From Lentinula raphanica (lineage: Eukaryota; Basidiomycota; Agaricomycetes; Agaricales; Omphalotaceae), in the NCBI GenBank assembly GCA_027919835.1, contig JANVFP010000024.1:62001-126000 (forward strand): a stretch of 64,000 nt of DNA, read 5' to 3'. The notes beneath the pieces are model-generated. The model was given only the letters and a program-made list of their open reading frames with translations, was not told the origin of the DNA and did not search any database. Positions 55,910-64,000 of the stretch are shown here, one piece after another; the first letter of the stretch is position 1; each line of letters starts with the position of its first letter. The translations under genes were made by a program, and so were the position numbers.

Positions 55910-58900
55910 CTAAGCCAGTTCCGCGCGCCTACAAAAGGTATTAGTTCAATGATATAGACAGAGAGAAGAAAAGATACGTACACTCTAATGGTGTCATATA
56001 GGAATTTATAGCTGCGCAAATTGCCCTTCAATCGTCGAATGTCAAGACTGTACGTATCGTTCAGCCCCGATAACTTTGTCAACTCTACGGAGAATTTGAC
56101 TTCGTCCCCAACGTCTTCAGAAGGATCACCATAAAGAGGTTCTTGCCCAGAGCTTTCGGATACAACGAGGCTGCTGTTTGGTGTATCATCCTCGATAGAC
56201 GACCCGACACCCGCTGAGACTTGCGAGGATTGCCTACGCATCAACAAACCACGAAGCATTCCTGTGGAACCCGAATAATTCTGGTGAGAAGGAAGAGGTA
56301 GGCCACGTTTATCGACCTAGAAGTAAACATGTAAAACGTCAATGACCAAGAACGCAGTATACGTATATGAATCGCTCAAAGCTCACCCCATTGGAAGCCG
56401 CACTTCCGACCATATTGAACGCTGCCAGCCCATTTCCACTTCCACCCATGAACCCAACGGGGCTACTTCCCGGAGCCCCAGGAACTTTCTTTCGCTTCAT
56501 CCTAATGCAACGGAACTTGAACTCGCTCTCAATTTGCACTTCCATCCCCATACCCATCAAAACCGCATAAACATGTTTCATCACCTCAGGAGGAGGTCGT
56601 GTCGTTACTGTCGATTGATCGACTGCACCGTGATGGAGGCGTAATTGTCCTCCTGGGGTTTTGGTATGGGTCTTCTCACTGCTCCCTCCACTTCCTCCAC
56701 CCACGGTGACAGAGTTTCTGAATCTGGTAACAAAGCTAGGAGTGGTGGTGGATGTATCTGAGGATGTTGTTCGCACGGGTCGGTTCGACGTTCGACTAGC
56801 GGATCGAGGGGTGTTCACAACCGCAGGAGAAGGATTGAATTGGTTTATCGGGCTGACGATCTTCTGGCGGTAAGTGGTCTGGGTCGGTGTTGTTGCCCTG
56901 TCAGAGGCATGCTTCTCCTCTTCCTCGAACACCGCGCTGTTATCGCGCATAGGTTCACCGACCGTAACAGAATCACGGGCCTTGCTCTTGTTCCTGAACC
57001 ATTGCATGACTTTGACGGCCTTGTTGGTCGAAGCTTGCATGCCCTGGCTTGGACCATTTGGTGAGGGATAGCCAGGGGTGTCGACAGGAGAAGCGACAGC
57101 AATGGAGGTATCCCGGCCCCGCTTCTCATCTGGATCAGATACAGGCGTAGACGCCATACGTCCTTTGTTCCTGTTCCTGATAGTGCTCTTAAAGGGCTCT
57201 ACCATGACGGTCAGAGTGTTTCGGCGACTCTTCTTTGAACTTGAATGTGCCGAGCCTGCATCTTTGTCGCTGCCGTTAGAAGGCGACAGAAGGGAACCAG
57301 ACGTGTTGCTAGGAGCGTTGGATGGTGCAGGAGAGTGGGCTTCCGCAGAGGAGGTATCCGGTCCATTGAAAATCCTGGCCAAACGATCGCCAGAAGAGAT
57401 TCCTCTCTTGTGTTTACTGCCAGATGAGCTTTGGGATCCGCTTTGAGGCGCCTCCCTATCGGTCATGTCTCTTTCGCCATCAGTTTCTGCATGGGAAGCA
57501 AACTTGAGAGGAGTATCAGGAGGACTGGCTAGTGTAATGCTAGGAGTGTCAGCCGTGACAACAGGCGCTGGTTTAGAGCGCGGAGTAGTAGCAGATCTCT
57601 GTTCACTGCCTCGCCTAGATGGAGTAACAGGAGATACCGGAGTTGGTTGTGAAGTACTACTCTGCGATCCTCGCCTTCGTTCAGAGGTGGGAGTTTGACC
57701 ATGCGAGCTACTCTGCTGGCGGCGGCTAGGTGAGCGGGAGCGTTCTGTGTGTTTTCGTCGTTCTCGGTGGTCCTCTTGGGGCTCCTTCTCCTTCTCCCTC
57801 CTTGCGGAACGAGTACCATCGTATTCAACTTGTACTGTGTGATGTTTGTTCTTCTTCTTGTCGGCAGGACTTTCGGCAGGAGCAGACAGAGGTACAAGAC
57901 CCGCAGGCGGCGCGAATGGATCATCCACATCAACGCCGTAGCTACTCTTCGGTCCCCGTACTGCAGATGCGGACACTGGGGGCGAGGTGATTTGGACACT
58001 TGCGTGTTCAGTCGGAGTCTCGTACAGCGCCGATGGTTCGATCGATTGGCTTCGAATAGTAGGAGGGCTAGATATAGAAGCTCCAGGCCCGCCGTTAGAA
58101 TAACTCTCTTGACGGAAGCTCTGAGAACGAGCACTTTTCTCGACTGCGGTAGCTTGAGCGGCGGCGGCAGCGGCGGCCTTCATCTGTTTTTGGTAAGCCA
58201 ATCTCTTCTGATGATGCTGATCCATGGCAGCAGTTTCAAGCTCCTCTACCGTACGACCAAACGCAGTGGGTTGTCCGCTGTTAGGGTGTGTCGGGGAGCA
58301 TGGTATGCTTCCAACCAGGGATGTTGCATGACAAGGTCGAGGCTCGCTCTTCTGCTGGGATCAGGAACAAGCATCATGGACAGTAGATCTCTAGCGGATT
58401 CGGATATGTAGTCGGGGAATGAGAGAGGAGTGTTGACGATGTACTTGTATAAAAGATTGATGTTGTCACCGTCCGGGTTCGCAGGATCGTCGTCAAAGGG
58501 AAGGTAGCCTGCGAGCATGGCGTACAAGATAACCCCGCAGCTCCAGATGTCAACGGCGCTGCCGACGTAAAGACCTTCACTGATAACAAGTTCAGGCGCA
58601 GCATAGCACGGCGACCCGCATGATGTTTGCATGAGATCGTCCGCACGATGTTCAAAGCGATTGGCGAAACCGAAATCAGTAATGATAACATTCCGATGAC
58701 GGTCAAGGAGAAGATTCTCGAGTTTGAGATCTCGATGGACAATTTTCTTTTGGTGGATATACCAGACACCAGATATCAGCTGGGAAAACAGTTTTGCTGC
58801 ATCCCTCTCACGCAGATAGCGGTGGGCAAGGATGTGATCGAACAGCTCTCCACCTGAGGCATATTCAATGATGATTCCAATGTATTTGTCGGTCTCGATG

Positions 58901-59579
58901 ACATCGTACAGACGGACGATATTCGGGTGTTGAGGGTCTGGAGAAAATTGAGTCGGTGTCAGTTTCTGAAGTGATTGCAAGAGGATGCGATATATCCGCT
59001 GGGGAATGGAAGACAGCAGAAAACTGCGTCTGATGGTTGCAAGATAACCAAGAGTGGACCATGACGCAAGGTAAAAATGCCACGTACCCTGAGCACTTCA
59101 ATTTCACGCTCGACTTTAGACATGCGAAGGGCACTGTCAACGTTACCACGCCTGATGAGCTTGACGGCAACTTCCTCTCCCCAGGTGCTATGAAGACCAA
59201 GCTTGACCTTGCCGAACTCTCCTTCACCAAGTGTCTGTAGGAGTAGATATGGCCCAAATTTCGGTATGGTTCGTCGAGGATGCGCGGAAGCGTAAGCTAC
59301 TGCCGCCGGATGGTTATAAACGTCCGTGTACGGCGGTGTGTTGTCGTCGTGGCGACTGTTACTGGCTCCATTGTGTTGTGACTGTTGTTGAGAGGTAGAA
59401 GTTACAACGGTGTGCGAGGCTCGTTGTTTTCTCGACGCAGAGGGTGGGGATCCAGCTGAAGATGGATGGACGTTGACGGAAACAGGTCTAGAAGACGCGG
59501 ATGAAGAGCCATATTGTTGACGAGAAGGACCTGCTGGTGAGTCCATCGTTGGAATCTGAAGGCTCACTGACCCCGCCAT
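55910..59579 (-). CDS. Kin1/Kin4-type Ser/Thr kinase (CAMKL) with KA1 domain; one apparent frameshift
   Basis: Exons 59579-59088, ~58965-56387, 56316-55982 and 55928-55910. A disordered N-terminus precedes the kinase domain: GEGEFGKVKLG, VAVKLI, EYASGGELFDHIL, HRDLKLENLLLD (catalytic), DFGFAN, YAAPEL, HPWLEAY. About 590 residues of Ser/Thr/Pro-rich linker with poly-Ala follow. The end is a KA1-like membrane-binding domain (QIESEFKFRCIRMKRKK; DTYSLDIRRLKGNLRSYKFLYDTIR). Such kinases act in polarity, septation and secretion. In the run of four C (58293-58296) the kinase frame and the linker frame differ by one base; one more C would connect them. As read, the kinase half stops at 58246 and the rest has its own ATG at 58225. 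This could be an assembly error or a real split. The first-to-second exon join is also uncertain: the acceptor at 58966 leaves an unusual ~17-residue insert before HPNIVRLYDV. Confidence 0.8.
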
Positions 59580-61315
59580 TTTTGAGTGTGAGCAGGTCGT
59601 CCGAAAAGATGACAAGGATGAATAAGGATGGTTGTTGATGCAGTTCAATGGCCGGCGAATAACAACTGAGGCACGTGCCTTCACTTGGCAACTCCGCCCC
59701 CACGCTCAGCGGCATTTTAAAGTCGAGCAGCTACTATAACTCTGGCGAAAACTTTTGTTCTACTCTACTCTGCAACCAATTCTTGAACATCACTGCCTTC
59801 TCTTAGGACCGCAGTGCCCGAGATGCTATAATGAACGTCAGTATCAGATTCGTTCGTTTTGTATGCCACAGCTCTACACACAGTGCCAATATGCATGGAG
59901 TCTTGAATCTCATCTCTTGCTTTTGATTTCGTTAGATGCGTCTCAAATTATTCCAAGCATCTTGTCAGAGCGTGCGCATCCGTAAATCTAACAGCATCTC
60001 GGAGCCGATTCATGACCAGGGATTAATTTCTCATTTCAGGTCCGAAAGATAAGTACAGCAGCGGCAGTCGCCAATGATCCAGTTTTTAGGTCTGACTATA
60101 CAGTGCAGCATGTTAGTCGACGAGCCTAATGTTGCTCCCTTTGAGCAGTGGTATTTCTCCTTAATAATTCAACTTTCTTTCCTCGGGACTGAGATTGACT
60201 CGGGGTGTTCGATTTTCTAAACATCAAGCATAATCATATGCATCTCATGGTCAATTTCTACATTTGCGCTAACCTTCATACAGTATGGCGGTTCAACCAC
60301 AGTGGCATTGATTCACCCGGAGCCTGAAGGATGACGCTGCTCAATTACAGATCGCTAGCCCCAACAGCTGCCCCAACACAGCCCAACACGCCTTGATGCT
60401 TCAATCAGTACCCACTCAATCAATCACAGCTTGCTATCTCTAGTCGACAGCAACTTGTCGTGTTGTCAGTGTAAATACTATGAGTATATATACTGCTATC
60501 ATTGTAGTTTCATGATGTTCAGCGTGTTGCCGCGTTCATCGATCCCCTTCGATACCTGAGTCACAGCAAAGCGGGACAGGCTGTTTCAGGCTGTACTATC
60601 ATCCGGCGTTGGAGGACTTTACAACAACAACTGACTCTTGTCCTTCAATTTCTAGCATCAAGACCCATCTTCCAACCCGCTGTTTTTTCTTGAGTCTATA
60701 AGTATTATCGATGTCCATGATCATAGAGGGAAATCCCGATCTCCTGAACACAGTCAGAGTCACCCATTCAAATAGTCGTCCATTCGCCTCTCCAGCTTGA
60801 TGCCGCATGTTGATAGGTGTTAGAGGGTGTTAGTGGTAAGGTACTTATACGTAGATGTCGCCTCAACAGCGAAATCAAGTATGATGAATTTCTGCTGATC
60901 GTGTGTGGTCCCGGTCAGTTGTGGTCTTGATGGTCGTACGAGTCCGAGTCCGATGGCTACCGCCGTTGTAACGAATCAAGTGGTATGACCAAGCTTCTTT
61001 GACTCGAGTACGAAGGCATTCGCAGAAGCTATGCCTATTACTATGGGGGACAGCATTTTACTATAGCTGAGTGCGTTCAATATTAGTGTTAATTATCTGC
61101 TATGTACAGCACAAGAGTCATCTCGGAAATACCTAGTTAAGTAAGAGATGTCAAACATAGGTCGGAAAAGATAAAGATATAATGGTAATTACATGTCACT
61201 GCAAGAAGTAAGGAAATCTGCAAGCACAACGATACAAAGACGTATAAGGACGAAACACAACTGTATACATACACTGCGATCGCAAACTGGAACGTAGTTT
61301 CGGACCCAACCAGAT
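59580..61315. other. Long intergenic region, nothing recognised
   Basis: 1.7 kb between the kinase start and the H2A.Z stop. Both neighbours are on the minus strand, so this holds the kinase promoter and the H2A.Z 3' end. No convincing coding, RNA or repeat signal was found. Confidence 0.45.
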
Positions 61316-61876
61316 TCACTCTTCCCCAGGCTTCTTGGCTGCAGCATTCTTCGAGGCGGCAGCTGTAAGGCTTTTATGAATGAACGGAAGAACTCCACCA
61401 CCTGCGATTGTTGCTCGCACAAGGGTGTCCAGTTCTTCGTCACCTCGGATGGCAAGCTGCAAATGTCGCGGTGTAATTCTTTTCACACGAAGATCCTTCG
61501 AGGCATTTCCTGAACGTCCGACGAATCAGCAAGCTGCACAAACGGCAGAGAAGTCTGAGATGAGACGGCGAGACCCTTACCAGCAAGTTCTAATACCTCT
61601 GCGGTAAGGTATTCTAGGATAGCAGATGTATACACAGCAGCTTTAGCCCCAATGCGAACATTGTGCTGTGTTCGTTGTTTGAGGTACCTGTGAATACGGC
61701 CTACAGGAAACTAACCATGGTATGCGTGAGATGAAGAAACCAAACGGTTTCTCCCTATATAGCGATGCGAGAGCACCGAGTCTTACCTGCAATCCTGCTT
61801 TCTGACTCCTGGTCACAACGGTCTTGGGCTGACCGTCAGAGTTACCTTTGTCTCCGGACTTGGGTCGAGGAGGCAT
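61316..61876 (-). CDS. Histone H2A.Z
   Basis: Exons 61876-61787, 61710-61581 and 61509-61316 give 137 residues, the usual size for H2A.Z. The start MPPRPKSGD is basic and short. The histone fold is plain: [39 protein letters not shown], then [39 protein letters not shown], then [20 protein letters not shown]. The [18 protein letters not shown] segment and the insertion-bearing L1 loop ([11 protein letters not shown]) are H2A.Z-type, not canonical H2A, and there is no SQ(E/D)phi end. It is deposited by SWR1-type complexes at promoters. Single-copy and conserved. Intact. Confidence 0.95.
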
Positions 61877-62506
61877 TCTTGGAAATGCAGAGAAAAATCT
61901 GGAGCAGATGAAAACGAGATAATACTTGGATAAAAAACGCAATGACACATAAGTATCGCAATCTTGATCAAGATATGATCACCTACAACGCGACGCGTTT
62001 TTCAACGAAGCCGTGGAGTCAACAGACTATATTATTCTGCGAGAATGGCCTTCCGCAAAAAAATCAATTGACTATCGGAATACGTGTGCTCTAAGCACAA
62101 GTGTCAGATAATAGTTTTAGAAACGATAAAAGTTGCAGACCAGATGAGTGTACGAGTTCAAGGAATGAAATTGTCGTTGTTTGGTGAGATCTCAATTGGT
62201 AAACGGAGAATTTCCCATCACATGCTCACTATCAGAAGCGTGTGAATTTGATGCGATGTGGTGGGTTGGGCACTTGCCAAACACTCAGTATAGCGCACGA
62301 CAGTGTTCATTCTTTGTAGTATGAAATAATCATGCTGGCAAAGCAGTTCCAGCCAAAAAATCAGCCAAAATAGTGCAAGGCGCGCAGAGCTTCCTAATTC
62401 GGCCTCGTATGTACAGCTTTGACCTATGACATCAACTAATCCAGTCTCCAATCCTGGCTATTTACTTGCTCCTATGACGGAGCTATGACGTTGTTGAGCC
62501 AAGTAG
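61877..62506. other. Divergent promoter region between H2A.Z and the CsbD-like gene
   Basis: The two genes start on opposite strands here, so the 0.7 kb should contain both promoters. No coding sequence is recognised. Confidence 0.5.
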
Positions 62507-62512
62507 TATATA
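62507..62512 (+). promoter_or_regulatory. TATA-like box of the CsbD-like gene
   Basis: TATATA followed by GG, 82 bp upstream of the ATG at 62594. The distance and sequence suit a TATA box. Strongly induced stress genes often keep one; that point is inference. Confidence 0.5.
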
Positions 62513-62593
62513 GGCTGGGCACATCAATTTGCATCCGCACAGAGTCTCGCTACTACCCATCTTTAAAGATTTACCTACACCATCATCATTATC

Positions 62594-63150
62594 ATGTCCA
62601 ACTTTAACGATTTTTCTGCCACCGAAGCTACCCGCCCTACACACCACGTCCATGGCTCTAACGATCCTCTTCCTGGCGCGAAACGAGGCGTCAATGCCGT
62701 CGACTACAGCGCCGAGACGATGGAACGTACACCCAGTACCTGGAATGAGAGAACAGAAGAGCAATTCGCTCGAGAGCAGCCTGGGTTGATGGGTTCGTCA
62801 GAGCACGGGCATCATGGCAGCCACCACGAGAGCCATCATGACCAATATGAAGGGAGAAATGCCTTCACAGAACAACGACCGATGGATGTCCAGCCGACAT
62901 CAGCAGGTGGTGTAGCTGTCGGTGGAAATTCAGATCTGCCTGAGGGCAAAGCATCTACGATGGATAAGGTGGTTGGCAAGACCCAAAAGGTTTGTCGGGA
63001 TCTTTGATCGATTACCGTGTTTTATCTGATCGCGTTCATTAGGTCATTGGCAAAGCGACCCACAAACCTGAAATGCATGAGAAGGGAGAGCTAAGAGAGA
63101 GTGGGGGCAAAGCTGCAGTTCGCGGCGAGGCTAGAGCACCACACGATTAA
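62594..63150 (+). CDS. CsbD-like small stress protein
   Basis: Two exons (62594-62989, 63043-63150) with a 53-bp intron give 167 residues, soluble and strongly hydrophilic. The N-terminal half (SATEATRPTHHVHGSNDPLPG, VNAVDYSAETMERTPS) and a His-rich middle (HGHHGSHHESHHDQ) look disordered. The C-terminus is CsbD-like (MDKVVGKTQK|VIGKATHKPEMHEKGELRESGGKAA), a small repeat known from bacterial stress proteins and widespread in fungi. Protection of membranes or proteins under stress is the usual idea; nothing here proves it. It is convergent with the oxidoreductase gene, 88 bp apart. Confidence 0.75.
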
Positions 63151-63238
63151 ATGGAAGAAGGGGACAAGCTATAATAATTGTTTGTGTACTTATACTTCTC
63201 TAGTGTATCAATAGGAACAATTCCTCTCTACCTTTCCT

Positions 63239-64000
63239 CTAGAGATGGTAAGAGTCCTTCCCAGCCCAGGGAGCTCTCATGGTCCATACTTTTGCACATC
63301 CAGAATCGAGCTTCTGGGAGCCCGGTTGATCCCAGCTAATCCAAGGATTTGGATTTTCGGCTGTCGGATTCCTGAACTTCAACGATGCATTCTAGGAAAA
63401 AAGTCAGGATCGATCGAGAGAATGAACGAACGGACAAAGGTGAACTGACCAAGCCCAAACTGAGATGAATACCAGCCGCATCCGCTTTATACTCATCCAA
63501 CTTTTCCGCTGCACCAGATGTCCGTGTCTGAAGTATTTTCTCTATGTTGCGCGAAACGACACCGGCCTGAACGACAGCCGGTCTCGCAGCCTTATGTGCA
63601 CCAGTGTCCGCTACATCTCCCAATGCAAACACATTGGTAATTCCAGGCGCATCGATTTGTAACGTGGGCTTGACACGAATGAACCCGTACTTGTCGATTG
63701 CGGAGGGGGCCAGGGTTTTGAGAGGCTCAGAAAGTGGGACAGCGCCAGTGCAGAGCATCTGTTGGGCCGTGACTACCTATGCGAATTGGATATAAAAAGA
63801 AGACATACCACAAAATCCCCGCGTATACTTCCACCACCTACCAGTTCGATGTCGAATTCTTCGTCAGTCGTGTTCAAGGGGAACCCGCCTTCTGGGATGA
63901 CTACACGTTTGCCCAGTACCACGTCGATACCAAGTTCTTTGCATCTTTTTAAAGTGATTTCGTGCAAGCCTTCGTGGAATCGATTGAGCAGATGTGGGCG
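63239..64000 (-). CDS. AIF/FSP1-like FAD oxidoreductase, 3' part (runs off the window)
   Basis: Exons 64000 (incomplete)-63809, 63776-63450 and 63391-63239 are in phase. This is the C-terminal ~60% of a pyridine-nucleotide disulfide oxidoreductase of the AIF/AMID type: ITLKRCKELGIDVVLGKRVV, TGAVPLSEPLKTLAPSAIDKYGFIRVKPTLQI, then the ATG-like FAD motif NVFALGDVADTGAHKAARPAVVQAGVVSRNI. The last exon begins NASLKFRNPT and ends at 63239. The N-terminal FAD-binding GxGxxG and NAD domain start lie beyond 64000, so the exact start is unknown. Members reduce quinones or other acceptors with NAD(P)H at mitochondria or lipid droplets. Confidence 0.8.

Noticed and set aside
56339..58225. Independent 628-residue gene downstream of the kinase
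   Set aside because: Its start is 20 bp beyond the kinase stop and the sequence before it continues the family pattern (PTAFGRTVEELE) in the same frame, so it is the rest of the kinase.

Overview
The window is nuclear DNA of a filamentous basidiomycete, most likely an agaricomycete mushroom. The signs are many 45-75 bp GT-AG introns, compact housekeeping genes, a mitochondrial-type T7-like RNA polymerase gene with a presequence, histone H2A.Z, a Bud4-like relic and fungal retroelement relics. The species cannot be named from the sequence alone.

Left half (1-34,600): this is mostly a graveyard. In order on the + strand there are broken relatives of an F-box/LRR protein, a CCCH/RBR ubiquitin ligase, a HOOK-family protein, the CCR4-NOT scaffold NOT1, the mitochondrial ribosome-recycling GTPase MEF2 (EF-G2), a DEP/RGS regulator, the anillin-like Bud4 and the large RPA subunit. 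They can be recognised only by stitching reading frames together. A Ty3/gypsy chromodomain relic (- strand) and a retroelement gag-like relic lie among them. Two genes in this half look usable: a deaminase-like gene with a GC-AG intron and a long hexanucleotide repeat near its 3' end (7.3-9.4 kb), and a small GIY-YIG/T5orf172-type gene (27.3-27.8 kb). Two tRNA-like genes (30.7 and 34.7 kb) have oversized anticodon loops.

Middle (34,600-43,000): this is a repeat-rich, AT-rich island. It holds an intact KOW-domain gene, a 10-bp tandem repeat, and an ABC-transporter pseudogene whose intron carries a roughly 1.07 kb terminal-inverted-repeat element. After it come two tandem SRPBCC-fold genes with a stray piece of the nearby RNA polymerase gene between them.

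Right third (43,000-64,000): this is ordinary, dense gene space with clean exon structures. The genes are a single-pass membrane protein (+), mitochondrial RNA polymerase RPO41 (-), an MFS drug transporter with an unusual C-terminal extension (-), a SUR7/PalI-type membrane protein (-), a Kin1/Kin4-type protein kinase with a KA1 domain and one apparent single-base frameshift (-), histone H2A.Z (-), a CsbD-like stress protein (+) and the 3' part of an AIF/FSP1-like oxidoreductase (-, running off the window). A 568-bp foldback element sits just upstream of RPO41.

The genes are not an operon or cluster acting in one pathway. The main story is the contrast between an intact gene block and a collinear, same-strand run of decayed housekeeping genes.
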